This document shows positions 48,968 through 58,166 of a DNA stretch of 64,000 bases, in pieces (within the stretch, counting starts at the first letter, position 1; each line of letters begins with the position of its first letter). A model generated the notes under the pieces. That model saw only the letters and a list, made by a program, of their open reading frames with translations, did not search any database and was not told the origin of the DNA. The translations under genes and the position numbers were made by a program. Source of the DNA: Olsenella sp. kh2p3 (GTDB lineage: Bacteria; Actinomycetota; Coriobacteriia; Coriobacteriales; Atopobiaceae); assembly GCA_900119625.1 (NCBI GenBank), contig FPKD01000002.1, positions 62,001 through 126,000 on the forward strand, in the 5' to 3' direction.

Positions 48968-49833
48968 TAGTCCTTCCCATCTCCCCGGGCAAGTCCCCTG
49001 AGGAGTGTAATCTCCTGCGCATAGCCCTCAAGCTCGTTGGGCGTCTCAAGGATCATGGGCAGCCCGCACAGGCGCGGGTTGGTCACCACGGCCTCGAAGG
49101 TGGACAGCCCAAGCGTGCCCTGGCCGATCTTCTCGTGACGGTCCTTGTGGGAGCCAAGCGGGTTCTTGGAGTCGTTCACGTGCAGCGCCTTCAGGCGGTC
49201 AAGCCCAATCACGCGGTCGAACTCGTCAAGCACGCCATCAAGGTTGTCCACAATGTCGTAGCCTGCGTCGGCTACGTGGCAGGTGTCGAGGCACACGCCG
49301 AGAAGGTCGCCATCGCGGGTCCCCTCGATGATGCGGGCCAGCTCCTCGAAGTGCGAGCCCACCTCGGACCCCTTGCCCGCCATGGTCTCCAGCAGGACCG
49401 TCGTCTTCTGGCCTCGAACCAACACCTGGTCAAGACCCTCGCAGATAAGGCGAATGCCCTCGTCAACCCCTTGGCCCACATGGCTTCCCGGGTGGAAGTT
49501 GTAATAGTTGCCCGGCAACATCTCCATGAGCTGAAGGTCGCCAGCCATTGCCTCACGGGCGAACTCAACCGTCTGCGGCTTGGCGGAGCAGAGGTTCATG
49601 GTGTAGGGCGCGTGAGCGACGAGCCGCCCAAAGCCGTTCTCGGCAAGGATGGCGAGAAGTCCCGCCACATCGTCTGGGTCTGGCGTCTTGGCACGGCCGC
49701 CACGCGGGTTTCTCGTGAAGAAGGCGAAGGTGTTTGCCCCAATGTCAAGCGCGGTCTTGCCCATCTGCGTAAAGCCGCCCGCAACCGAGAGATGGCAGCC
49801 GATGGTGATCTCGCCGTGACGTGCCTCGCTCAT
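48967..49833 (-). CDS. nfo: Endonuclease IV (AP endonuclease)
   Basis: Base-excision-repair enzyme of 288 residues that cuts DNA at abasic sites using three metals. Family blocks are present: GCHLSVAGGF, LVAHAPYTMNL, NFHPGSHVG, TVLLETMAGKG, GVCLDTCHVADAGYD, LHVNDSKNPLGSHKDRHEKIG and MILETPNE. The metal ligands His, Glu and Asp in these motifs are all intact. The stop codon of this gene shares a base with the ABC-F ATG, and its ATG overlaps the coaBC stop (ATGA), so the three are translationally coupled. Confidence 0.96.
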   Translation of the reverse strand: MSEARHGEITIGCHLSVAGGFTQMGKTALDIGANTFAFFTRNPRGGRAKTPDPDDVAGLLAILAENGFGRLVAHAPYTMNLCSAKPQTVEFAREAMAGDLQLMEMLPGNYYNFHPGSHVGQGVDEGIRLICEGLDQVLVRGQKTTVLLETMAGKGSEVGSHFEELARIIEGTRDGDLLGVCLDTCHVADAGYDIVDNLDGVLDEFDRVIGLDRLKALHVNDSKNPLGSHKDRHEKIGQGTLGLSTFEAVVTNPRLCGLPMILETPNELEGYAQEITLLRGLARGDGKD

Positions 49834-51062
49834 GCACCCTCCCCCGCCACTGCCGTGGCAACACGGTCGCAGATAGCGGCGGCCACCTGATCGAGCGGCA
49901 GCGTGTCAAGCTGCTCAGTGCGGTCGGGCCACACAAAGGCAATCCGGCTCGTGTCGGCGCCAAACGTAGAGTCCGCACGGGACACGTCGTTTGCCACGAT
50001 GAAATCGCAGCTCTTGCGCTCGAGCTTCTCTCGAGCATTCTTGAGAAGGTCGTTTGTCTCGGCTGCAAAGCCAACCACGACGCGGCCTCCCTTGGAGCGA
50101 GAGAGCTCGGCAAGGATGTCTGCGTTCTTGATAAGGCGAAGCGTGGAGAGGTCGTCCGTGCCCTTCTTGAGCTTGCGGTCCGCAGGCGAGGCAGGCGTGT
50201 AGTCCGCGACTGCCGCGGCGCATATAGCCGCGTCGGCGTTGGCGAAGGCTGCAACCGTGGCATCGCGCATCTGTGCCGCCGAGACAACCGGGACCACGTA
50301 GACCCCCTGTGGCGCGGCAAGCGAGACCGGTCCGGAGACCAGCGTCACCACGGCACCTCGGCGCGAGGCCTCGCGGGCGATGGCATAGCCCATCTTGCCT
50401 GTGGAGGCGTTGGCGATGTAGCGCACGGGGTCGATGGCCTCGTGCGTGGGGCCGGCCGTGACCACAAGCCTCATGCCAGCCATATCCTGCTTGGCAGGGG
50501 CAAGCGCGTCAAGAGCAGCGGACACGATGTCCGAGACTTCTGCAAGCTTTCCCTCGCCCACGTCGCCGCAGGCGAGAAGGCCCGTCTGTGGCATCACAAA
50601 GCGGATGCCGCGCGAGCGAAGCGTTACAACGTTTGCCTGCGTGGCTGGGTTTCTCCACATGTGGACGTTCATGGCAGCCGCCACAAGCACTGGGCAGTGG
50701 GTGGCAAGCAGTGTGGTGGAGAGGCAATCGTCTGCAATCCCCATGGCCATCTTAGCCAGCACGTTTCCGGTTGCGGGAACAACCACCACAAGGTCAGCCC
50801 AGTCGGCCAGGAAGATGTGCGGAATGGGAGAGTCCGGGTAGGCATAGAGGTCGTCCGCCACGGGATGGCCGGAGAGCGCCTCGAACGTGGGGGTTCCCAC
50901 AAAGCGCTCCGCATCTGCCGTCATAGTCACGCGAACGTCGCAGCCCGCGTGCTGCAGGCCGCGCATGACCTCGACTGCCTTGTAGACGGCGATGCCTCCC
51001 GTAACGGCGAGGACGACGCGAGGCGCCGCCGGCTCTGTATCCCTGTGCGTGCTATCGCTCAC
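49830..51062 (-). CDS. coaBC: Bifunctional phosphopantothenoylcysteine decarboxylase/synthetase
   Basis: Coenzyme A synthesis protein of 410 residues. The N-terminal CoaC flavoprotein half has LAVTGGIAVYKAVEV, the His of PIPHIFLADWAD, PATGNVLAKMAMGIADD and AAAMNVHMWRNPA. The C-terminal CoaB half begins at VVTAGPTHEAIDPVRYIANAS and includes KLKKG and VVGFAAETND. The start is a GTG overlapping the zinc-ribbon gene stop (GTGA), with GGGGGAGGG upstream. Fused CoaBC is the normal bacterial form. Confidence 0.96.
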   Translation of the reverse strand: MSDSTHRDTEPAAPRVVLAVTGGIAVYKAVEVMRGLQHAGCDVRVTMTADAERFVGTPTFEALSGHPVADDLYAYPDSPIPHIFLADWADLVVVVPATGNVLAKMAMGIADDCLSTTLLATHCPVLVAAAMNVHMWRNPATQANVVTLRSRGIRFVMPQTGLLACGDVGEGKLAEVSDIVSAALDALAPAKQDMAGMRLVVTAGPTHEAIDPVRYIANASTGKMGYAIAREASRRGAVVTLVSGPVSLAAPQGVYVVPVVSAAQMRDATVAAFANADAAICAAAVADYTPASPADRKLKKGTDDLSTLRLIKNADILAELSRSKGGRVVVGFAAETNDLLKNAREKLERKSCDFIVANDVSRADSTFGADTSRIAFVWPDRTEQLDTLPLDQVAAAICDRVATAVAGEGA

Positions 51063-51793
51063 TTGCCCTCCCCCTCGACATAGGGATCGTCCACGATGAG
51101 GATGCGGTGGCAGTAGGGGCACTCGGCAACGTCGTCACCGTGCGTGAGGTCGTGGAACGAGGCGGGCTGGAGCTTCACGCGGCAAACCGAGGGGACGTTG
51201 CCCACGAGCTTCTCAACAGCAAGGCCCTTGAAGCGCTTGCGCGCGGCCTCGTAGTCGCTCATGTGCTTATCAGAGATCTGGGAGACCACGTCTTTGCGCT
51301 CAGCGTCGAGCTGGACGATTTTGCGCCTAATCTGCGCACTATCCGTCTCGAAGGACTTCTTCTGCGCGGCCTCCTCGTCGTCGAGGCGCTCAAGCGTGAG
51401 GTTGGCGTTGCTCTCGGCGCGCTTGACCTTCTCAAGATCCTCGTCGAGCTGCGCACGGTTGTGCTCGAGCTTCTCGATCTTCTTTGCAAGACCCGTGAGG
51501 TGCGCCTCGTAGTCCTGAATCTGGCGGTAGCCGTGGCTTCCAGAGGCAACCTCGGCCTTGACCTCCTCGGTGCGCGCTCGGTAGTGCTCGAGGTCCTCCT
51601 GGTTCTCCGAGACATAGGTCTCAAGGTCCTTGCGCTGAGCAAAGATCTTGGTCTGCTCGCTCTGTACCTTTCGGCGCGCTCGAGCGATTGCCTGCATCTT
51701 CTTCTGCTGCGGCATCGCGGCCAGCGTAGACGCAAGGCGCAGCATGTCGAGGTCAATCTCCTGAAGTCTAACAAGCGCCTGTGCTTCGGTCAT
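51059..51793 (-). CDS. C4-type zinc-ribbon coiled-coil protein (DUF164-like)
   Basis: A 244-residue protein: about 180 residues of coiled coil followed by a C-terminal zinc ribbon. The family (COG1579) is widespread and proposed to act with RNA or DNA enzymes. In the ribbon, the second pair CPYCHRIL is intact but the first pair reads VCRVKLQP, with Lys replacing the second Cys, leaving three of four ligands. GGTGAGGG precedes the ATG. It overlaps coaBC at its 3' end; 35 bases separate it from the cysteine desulfurase gene upstream. Confidence 0.85.
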   Translation of the reverse strand: MTEAQALVRLQEIDLDMLRLASTLAAMPQQKKMQAIARARRKVQSEQTKIFAQRKDLETYVSENQEDLEHYRARTEEVKAEVASGSHGYRQIQDYEAHLTGLAKKIEKLEHNRAQLDEDLEKVKRAESNANLTLERLDDEEAAQKKSFETDSAQIRRKIVQLDAERKDVVSQISDKHMSDYEAARKRFKGLAVEKLVGNVPSVCRVKLQPASFHDLTHGDDVAECPYCHRILIVDDPYVEGEGK

Positions 51794-51828
51794 AAGACCC
51801 TCACCTTCCTTGGTGGGTGTGCGTTCTG

Positions 51829-53016
51829 CTAATGGCGTGTCTTTGTTTGCTTGACGAGCGAGATGAGCTCCGCTGCAAAGGCATCAAGGTCTTCCTCGGC
51901 AACGCGCTCGTCAAATGAGATGCGAAGCGAGCCAAGCGCCTGGTCACGGCCTATGCCCATGGCCGTGAGCACGTGGCTAGCGTCAAGCGAGCCCGAGGAG
52001 CACGCGGAGCCGGCAGAGACCTCAAAGCCATGCTCGTCCAGCCCAAGGACGAGGGACTGCGAGTCCATGCCCGGCACCATGACGCTCACCATGCCGGGAA
52101 GGCGGTGCTCGTCGACCACACCCGTGGTTGTGGGGACGATGCCCGTCCCCTCTGCACAGATACGCTGGTAGAGTCTCTCGGCACGGGCGGCAACCTGCGG
52201 GCGCACGGTGGCGATGGAGCCGCAACAGGCACATGCGACCGCAGCAAAGGCAAGCGCGCCGCGCACGTCCTGCGTTCCCGCGCGCCTGCCGGACTCCTGG
52301 CCGCCACCAAAGGACTGAGGGGCGAGAGGGACGCGCCCACGGACGAGCAGGGCTCCCACACCAACCGGGCCGCCCAGCTTGTGGGCCGCAAGACTTACGG
52401 CGTCTGCCTGCGAGACATCAAGAGGAATCCGCCCAAACGCCTGCACGGCGTCAGTGTGGAAGAGCGCACCGGCGGCGTGAGCCGCAGCAGCAAGTTCAGA
52501 CACAGGCTGCACCACGCCCGTCTCGTTGTTGGCGCTCATAATCGAAATAAGCGCGCAATCGGGACCAAGCACATTCTCGAGCGCGTCACGAGTGACCACA
52601 CCGTCCCTACCGGGCTTCACGAGCGTCACATCAAAGCCGCGATCGCGAAGCACGCCCGTTACGTCCAGCTCGGAGTCGTGCTCGATGGCGGAGAGAACCA
52701 CACGTGTGCGCTTGCGATCGCGCTGATGGGCACCGCGTGAGAGGCCGAGAAGGGCCAGGTTGTTGGACTCGGTGCCACCCGAAGTGAAGACTACGTCCGA
52801 AGGCCTAAAACCGCCGCCCACGCAGCGAACAATATCGCGGCGAGCACCGTCGAGCGCACGAGCCGCCTCTCGTCCAAGGGTGTGCAGCGAGTTGGGATTT
52901 GCCCCCGCAATGGGAGAGTCCTCGTAGGCGCGCTCCGCGACAAGAGACTCCTCTCGCGCGGGTGCGCTCGCGGCATAGTCAAGGTATACGGTTGTGCGGT
53001 TGGTCACGCTTCTCAC
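51829..53016 (-). CDS. Cysteine desulfurase (NifS/IscS-like)
   Basis: PLP enzyme (395 residues) that takes sulfur from cysteine for Fe-S clusters or tRNA thiolation. The PLP lysine is in SLAAHKLGGPVGVGAL, the PLP-ring His in SAIEHDSELD, the active-site Cys in SAGSACSSGSLDASHVL, and the opening VYLDYAASAP and SANNETG motifs are standard for the group with a long catalytic loop. The GTG at 53016 overlaps the rpe stop (GTGA), the pattern seen along this operon; a second GTG at 53007 is an alternative. No mnmA or iscU is adjacent. Confidence 0.92.
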   Translation of the reverse strand: MRSVTNRTTVYLDYAASAPAREESLVAERAYEDSPIAGANPNSLHTLGREAARALDGARRDIVRCVGGGFRPSDVVFTSGGTESNNLALLGLSRGAHQRDRKRTRVVLSAIEHDSELDVTGVLRDRGFDVTLVKPGRDGVVTRDALENVLGPDCALISIMSANNETGVVQPVSELAAAAHAAGALFHTDAVQAFGRIPLDVSQADAVSLAAHKLGGPVGVGALLVRGRVPLAPQSFGGGQESGRRAGTQDVRGALAFAAVACACCGSIATVRPQVAARAERLYQRICAEGTGIVPTTTGVVDEHRLPGMVSVMVPGMDSQSLVLGLDEHGFEVSAGSACSSGSLDASHVLTAMGIGRDQALGSLRISFDERVAEEDLDAFAAELISLVKQTKTRH

Positions 53017-53693
53017 GCTCTCCTCGTGAGACCGGCCTCGCCGGCCTCGGTAATCTTGCGGATGGCCTCGGCGCGGTTTTCCTTGCCAAAGACGGCGCTG
53101 CCAGCAACGAGCAGGCGCGCGCCCGCGGCGCAAACATCGCCCGCAGTTGCGGGAGAAATCCCACCGTCAACCTCGATGATGGGGCTCACGCGGCGCTCGT
53201 CGCACATGGCCTTGAGCTGGCGGAGCTTGCGAAGAGAGCCAGATATGAACTTCTGGCCCCCAAAGCCGGGGTTCACGGTCATCACAAGCACGAGGTCCAC
53301 GTCCTCGATGATGGCGTCGAGGGCAGAGACGGGCGTACCGGGGTTGATGGCAATGCCCGCCTTGGCGCCCTTCTCGCGAATGAGGCTGGCAAGACGATTG
53401 GCGTGCGCCGTAGCCTCGTAGTGGAAGGTCACGATGTCGGCACCGGCAGCAAGGTACTCCGGCACCATCTGGTCGGGGTTCGAGATCATGAGGTGCGCAT
53501 CAACGGGGATCTGTGTGGCCTCCTTCACCGCAGCAAGCACGCCAGGGCCAAAGGTGAGGTTGGGCACAAAGTGGCCGTCCATCGCGTCAAAGTGCACATA
53601 GCCAGCACCTTCGATAGAGGCAAGCTCGTCCGCAAGATGTCCCAGGTCTGCAGAGAGGATGGAAGGTGCAACCTGGACGTTATTCTCTAGCAT
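53013..53693 (-). CDS. rpe: Ribulose-phosphate 3-epimerase
   Basis: Pentose-phosphate enzyme of 226 residues interconverting ribulose-5-P and xylulose-5-P. It has APSILSADLGHLADEL, HFDAMDGHFVPNLTFGP (metal Asp and His), DAHLMISNPDQ, TVNPGFGGQKFI and VDGGISPATA, all in normal places for this (beta/alpha)8 family. AAGGAGAACC precedes the ATG. The gpsA end overlaps its first codons by 7 bases. Confidence 0.96.
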   Translation of the reverse strand: MLENNVQVAPSILSADLGHLADELASIEGAGYVHFDAMDGHFVPNLTFGPGVLAAVKEATQIPVDAHLMISNPDQMVPEYLAAGADIVTFHYEATAHANRLASLIREKGAKAGIAINPGTPVSALDAIIEDVDLVLVMTVNPGFGGQKFISGSLRKLRQLKAMCDERRVSPIIEVDGGISPATAGDVCAAGARLLVAGSAVFGKENRAEAIRKITEAGEAGLTRRA

Positions 53694-54727
53694 TGGTTCT
53701 CCTTTGATGCTGTATCTCGCTCTTCCATACCATAGAACTCCGTGCGCGGTACACGCGTGAGAAGTCCCTCCATTGCCTCGTCGATAGGACGTCCCTCATA
53801 GAGAACGGAGTGGACGCCGGCCGTGATGGGAACCTCGATTCCGCGCTCTTGCGCAAGCTCGAGGACCGACTCCGAAGCGGGCGCGCCCTCGACCACCATG
53901 TGCGTGCGGGCCTGATAGGCGTCAAGCGTCTCGCCCGCCACGAGGGCCCGGCCAAAGCTTCTGTTGCGCGAATGCTCGGAGGTGCAGGTAACCACGAGGT
54001 CACCCATACCGGCGAGCCCCATGCACGTCATAGGGTTGCCGCCCAAGGCAGCCACAACGCGCCCAATCTCGGCGATGCCACGGGTCATGAGGACAGCCAG
54101 AGTGTTGTCCCCCATCCCCATGCCGCTCGCAATGCCACAGGCGATGGCCACCACGTTCTTAACGGCACCACAGCACTCAACGCCACGAACATCGTCGCTC
54201 ACGTAGGCCCTAAAGGTCGGACCCGAGAGAAGACCCTGGAAGTATGCAGCCGTCTCCGCATCTTCCGAGGCCACGACAGCGGCCGACACCATCCCCTTGC
54301 AGATCTCCTCGGCATGGTTTGGGCCAGAGAGCGCAGCAACGCGAGTGGGATTGCCCAGCTCCTGAGCAGCCACCTCGTGCATGAGGAGGTGCGTTCCGCG
54401 CTCCATACCCTTGGAGAGAACGAGCACACGGGCGTTTTTAGCAAGGTGGGAAGCCAGGTTGCGGCAAGTCTCGCGCAGATATGCAGACGGGGTGGCCAGG
54501 ATCGCGGCATCCACATCACGAACGGCCACGGCAAGGTCGCTTGTTGCCACAACGTTTGGCGCCAACGTATAGTCCACAAGATGGTTCGGATTCCTGTGCT
54601 CGAGGTTCATGGCATCGACAGCCTGGGACGTGCGCGCCCACAGCACTACCTCGTCGACGGCAGGCGACACGAGGCCCGTCATGGCGGTACCCCAAGAGCC
54701 AGCTCCTATGACGGCAACGCGCCTCAC
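53687..54727 (-). CDS. gpsA: NAD(P)H-dependent glycerol-3-phosphate dehydrogenase
   Basis: Makes sn-glycerol-3-phosphate from dihydroxyacetone phosphate for phospholipids; 346 residues. NAD motif VAVIGAGSWGTAMTG is at the start, with LSGPNHAEEI, AVKNVVAIACGIASGMGMGDN (catalytic Lys) and LAGMGDLVVTCTSEHSRNR following. The start is a GTG overlapping the plsY stop (GTGA) with GAGGGGAAG upstream. Its order plsY-gpsA after der is common in Firmicutes and Coriobacteria, and its product feeds PlsY directly. Confidence 0.96.
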   Translation of the reverse strand: MRRVAVIGAGSWGTAMTGLVSPAVDEVVLWARTSQAVDAMNLEHRNPNHLVDYTLAPNVVATSDLAVAVRDVDAAILATPSAYLRETCRNLASHLAKNARVLVLSKGMERGTHLLMHEVAAQELGNPTRVAALSGPNHAEEICKGMVSAAVVASEDAETAAYFQGLLSGPTFRAYVSDDVRGVECCGAVKNVVAIACGIASGMGMGDNTLAVLMTRGIAEIGRVVAALGGNPMTCMGLAGMGDLVVTCTSEHSRNRSFGRALVAGETLDAYQARTHMVVEGAPASESVLELAQERGIEVPITAGVHSVLYEGRPIDEAMEGLLTRVPRTEFYGMEERDTASKENQC

Positions 54728-55383
54728 TTTGACTTCCCCTCATCGTGGTGGAAGGAGAAGCGCTTCTCCTCGTGGTGTGCGAGCTTGCGGATGTTCTCGC
54801 GGTGCGCCCACACAACGCAGGCGGCCACGATGACCATGGGCAGGACAGCGATGGGGGTGTAGCCAAAGACGGCCGTCCAGATGGGAAGCGAGACTGCCGC
54901 ACACGAGCTGCCCAGCGAGACAAAGCGCGTGGGAAGGGCAAAGACAAGGAAGACCGCGAGAAGCCCAAAGGCGATGCGCGGGTCTAGGCCCAGCGCCGCG
55001 CCAAAGCCAACCGAGATGCCCTTGCCGCCATGGAACCCAAGGTAGGGCGAGAAGACGTGTCCAAGCACGCATGCCGCATAGACGCAGGTGAGCGCCCAGT
55101 CAAAGGGCTGGCCGGGAGCAAGTGACTTTGCCTCGGCAAAGAAACTGGAGAACGCCCACGTGGCAAGCCCCGTGCAGAGCCAGCCCTTGCCGGCGTCAAG
55201 CAGCAGGGTGAGGCCTGCCGCCCAGGCACCCACGGAGCGCCCCACGTTGGTAGCGCCAATGTTTCCGGACCCCGTGTGACGCACGTCGACGCCCTGGGAG
55301 CGTGCAATGAGCATGCCAAACGGAATGCCACAAACAAAGTAGGCAATTGCGCACGCAATGAGCGTAGGAATTACGAGTCTCAC
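54724..55383 (-). CDS. plsY: Acyl-phosphate:glycerol-3-phosphate acyltransferase
   Basis: Membrane enzyme of 219 residues making lysophosphatidate from acyl-phosphate and G3P. Motifs are HTGSGNIGATNVGR (motif 1), GHVFSPYLGFHGGKG (motif 2) and a late ALPTRFVSLGS; there are about six hydrophobic helices. A His- and Lys-rich tail is exposed in the cytoplasm. The GTG overlaps the der stop (GTGA). The partners needed are gpsA (next gene) and PlsC (59012-59767). Confidence 0.95.
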   Translation of the reverse strand: MRLVIPTLIACAIAYFVCGIPFGMLIARSQGVDVRHTGSGNIGATNVGRSVGAWAAGLTLLLDAGKGWLCTGLATWAFSSFFAEAKSLAPGQPFDWALTCVYAACVLGHVFSPYLGFHGGKGISVGFGAALGLDPRIAFGLLAVFLVFALPTRFVSLGSSCAAVSLPIWTAVFGYTPIAVLPMVIVAACVVWAHRENIRKLAHHEEKRFSFHHDEGKSK

Positions 55384-56708
55384 TTGTCCCCCTCGGACTT
55401 CTTGCGGAAGCGCAGACGGATGGGTGTTCCCTCAAGGTCAAATCTCTCACGCAGGCGGTTCTCCACAAATCGCTTGTAGTTGTCGTCTACAAGGTCCGGC
55501 GCGTTGCACCAAACGGTGATGACGGGAGGCCTGGAGCCGGTCTGTGTGGCGTACTGCATCTTGAGGCGACGACCCTTGTCAGAGACCGTGTGGCCACCCT
55601 GGCGAATCTCCTCGAGGAGGTTGTTGAGCTCCGAGGTCCTCAACTGGGTCTCGCGTGCCTGGGCGGCAGAGACAGCAAGCTGCAGGACCTTGTCGGTGGC
55701 GCGGCCCGTGAGGGCGGAGATGTTCACGTAGGGCACCCATGGCGCAAACTGCATGCGCTTTTCGATCGAGGCAACCACGCGGTCGCGCTGGGCCTCGGTC
55801 TCGATGAGGTCCCACTTGTTGAGGCAGAGCACCAGGGCACAGCCACGATCGATGGCCATGTTGGCCACCTTCTGGTCCTGCTCGGTGACGCCGTCGGTGG
55901 CGTCCACCACCAAGAGGCAGACGTCGGCGCGCTCCATGGCCATGAGGCCACGCACCATGCTGTAGTACTCCACGTCCTCGTGAACCAGGTTCTTCTTGCG
56001 CATTCCGGCGGTGTCCACCAGGCGAATCCGCTGCCCCTGCCACTCGATCATGGTATCGATGGCATCGCGGGTGGTTCCCGCAACGTCGGAGACGATGGAG
56101 CGCTTCTTGCCGGCAAGGCGATTCGCCAGGGAGGACTTGCCCACGTTAGGCCTGCCGACGATGGCCAGCGAGAGCACGTCCTCGTCATCCTCGAGCTCGT
56201 CCTCGGAGGGTAGAACCGCGACGACCTCGTCGAGAAGGTCGCCCGTACCGTAGCCGTGCGAGGCGGAGAGGGGCATGGGTTCGCCCACGCCAAGGGCGTA
56301 GAAGTCCCAGAGGTTGTCGTTCTCGGTGGCGGGGTTGTCCTTCTTGTTGACCACGAGGAACACGGGCTTGTCCTGCTTGCGTAGGATCCTTGCGACCTCC
56401 TCGTCCTCGTCGGTGATCCCGGTTGAGCCGTCCACCACAAAGATGATGGCGTCTGCCTCCTGCGCGGCCATTACGGCCTGCTCGCGGATACGCGGCGCAA
56501 AGGTGTCCTTCGACTTGACGGACTCGATGCCGCCAGTGTCGATAATCACAAAGTCGCGACCGTTCCAGTCTGCCTTGTGGTAGGAACGGTCGCGCGTGAC
56601 GCCGCGACTCTCGTGCACTATGGCGTCACGACTCTGGACAATACGGTTTACAAGGGTGGACTTGCCGACGTTGGGTCGACCGACCACGGCGACGACAGGC
56701 AATGACAT
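55380..56708 (-). CDS. der: Ribosome-assembly GTPase Der (EngA)
   Basis: Essential GTPase with two tandem G domains (442 residues) needed for 50S assembly. First domain: VVGRPNVGKSTLVN, DTGGIE, NKKD; second: IVGRPNVGKSSLAN, DTAGMRKK, NKWD. A KH-like domain forms the C-terminus. The ATG at 56708 is chosen because the sequence MSLPVVAVVGRPN starts in the standard place; the longer frame to 56756 lacks similarity. The ribosome site is weak (AAAGTGAGC). Confidence 0.96.
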   Translation of the reverse strand: MSLPVVAVVGRPNVGKSTLVNRIVQSRDAIVHESRGVTRDRSYHKADWNGRDFVIIDTGGIESVKSKDTFAPRIREQAVMAAQEADAIIFVVDGSTGITDEDEEVARILRKQDKPVFLVVNKKDNPATENDNLWDFYALGVGEPMPLSASHGYGTGDLLDEVVAVLPSEDELEDDEDVLSLAIVGRPNVGKSSLANRLAGKKRSIVSDVAGTTRDAIDTMIEWQGQRIRLVDTAGMRKKNLVHEDVEYYSMVRGLMAMERADVCLLVVDATDGVTEQDQKVANMAIDRGCALVLCLNKWDLIETEAQRDRVVASIEKRMQFAPWVPYVNISALTGRATDKVLQLAVSAAQARETQLRTSELNNLLEEIRQGGHTVSDKGRRLKMQYATQTGSRPPVITVWCNAPDLVDDNYKRFVENRLRERFDLEGTPIRLRFRKKSEGDK

Positions 56709-56787
56709 GAGGTGCTCACTTTCTCTTAGCGTATTTAGCACACTCGAGCATATCACGACCGCGTGGGCGCCTTGCCGCCGGCGAGCC

Positions 56788-58164
56788 TCACCCCAAACTC
56801 TGCGTTACTGCAGAGACGATGCTCGTAGGGTCTCCATGCGCAATGATCGCCTTGCCACCACGGCGCTCGATCTCCTCAATGACGTGGTCCTGCGTGTCGC
56901 CATCGAGAGTCACGTGATCAAAGTTGAACATGACTTCGGGAAGCACGACCACGTGGTTCTCAAGGTCCTCTGGCAGCTGCGCGAGAAGGTCCTTCGAGAC
57001 GATGAGGCCCGTGACGTTGACATCTCCACCAAAGTAGTCGTTATGAATGGGATACGTCCGCACGCGCCCAGAAGGAGACCAAAGCTCGCAGAAGAACGAG
57101 ATTGCTGCCTGCGGTGCCTCTCCGCAGACGATAAAGACCGAGGTTTCACAGCGAGAGAGCTCCGCTTCGCTCGCAGCAAGCTCGGCGGCGTGGTCGCGTG
57201 CGAACACCGCCGAGTCGTCGAGGAAGCTCCGCAGCATGCCAATGCCATCGTAGTACTGCGGATATCCGTCGTAAGCCTCCGCTGGCGGCACCTTCACGCC
57301 GGCGGCAACGTAGAACTCGTCGGAAAGCTGGAAGCGGGTGGTACCAAGCTCGCGCCTTGCGCGCGCCTGGTAGGGCTCGATAAGCTCGACCACTGCCTTG
57401 GCGGATGCCGGGTCATCCGAGAAGGACTTTGAGAACCGACGCGAGAAGCGCGTGTAGCCAAGAGGCACCACGGCAAGAGAAGTGATGGCGGGGCGCGCCT
57501 CCACCCAATCGAGCGTGCGAGCGAGTTCCGGTCCGTCGTTCACGCCAGGGCAGAGCACGATCTGAGCATGCACCTCGATGCCGGCCTCGAGCAGGCGCTC
57601 CAGAACGTCGATGCCGCGCTGCGCGTGCGGTCCGATGAGCGTGCGCCTGACCTCGGGGGATATGGCGTGGATCGAGACGTTCATGGGCTCGAGCCGGCAG
57701 GTGATGATGCGTTCGACGTCCTCGTCGGTCACGTTGGTGAGGGTGACGAAGTTCCCCTGCAGGAACGAGAGGCGGTAGTCGTCGTCGCGCAGCGAGAGGG
57801 ACGGGCGCGCGTCCGCCGGCAGCATGCTCATGAAGCAGAACTGGCACGCGTTCACGCAGGTGCGGATGCCGTCGAAGAGGACGTCCGTGAAGTCGATGCC
57901 CCAGTCCTCGCCGGGCTCGCGCCAGAGCTCGCAGCCATAGGTTCCACCGTCCCTGGGGTCGAAGACCTCCAGCTCGCACGAGGCGCCATCGGCCTCCCAG
58001 CGCCAATCGATGAGGTCGCGCAGCTTGTGGCCATTCACGCTCTCGATGCGCATGCCGGGCTCAATGCCAGCCTCCCAGGCGGGGCTCTCCTCCTCTACCG
58101 ACTGCACCCAGGCGCCAAGGGAGCGTTCGCGCGTGGATGCGTAGTCTGCCCTGTCTCGTGACAC
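56788..58164 (-). CDS. DUF512 protein with PDZ and radical-SAM-like cysteine motif
   Basis: A 458-residue protein conserved in anaerobes, usually beside der, as here. An N-terminal PDZ domain (EAGIEPGMRIESVNGHKL) is followed by a putative radical SAM core with a C-x3-C-x2-C motif (TCVNACQFCFM), then the DUF512 part (YPQYYDGIGMLRSFLDD). The family has no established reaction. The GTG lies just after GGGGGAG and 2 bases past the ispH stop, so it is coupled to ispH. An Fe-S or SAM enzyme acting on protein or RNA is a reasonable inference. Confidence 0.85.
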   Translation of the reverse strand: MSRDRADYASTRERSLGAWVQSVEEESPAWEAGIEPGMRIESVNGHKLRDLIDWRWEADGASCELEVFDPRDGGTYGCELWREPGEDWGIDFTDVLFDGIRTCVNACQFCFMSMLPADARPSLSLRDDDYRLSFLQGNFVTLTNVTDEDVERIITCRLEPMNVSIHAISPEVRRTLIGPHAQRGIDVLERLLEAGIEVHAQIVLCPGVNDGPELARTLDWVEARPAITSLAVVPLGYTRFSRRFSKSFSDDPASAKAVVELIEPYQARARRELGTTRFQLSDEFYVAAGVKVPPAEAYDGYPQYYDGIGMLRSFLDDSAVFARDHAAELAASEAELSRCETSVFIVCGEAPQAAISFFCELWSPSGRVRTYPIHNDYFGGDVNVTGLIVSKDLLAQLPEDLENHVVVLPEVMFNFDHVTLDGDTQDHVIEEIERRGGKAIIAHGDPTSIVSAVTQSLG

Positions 58165-58166
58165 CC

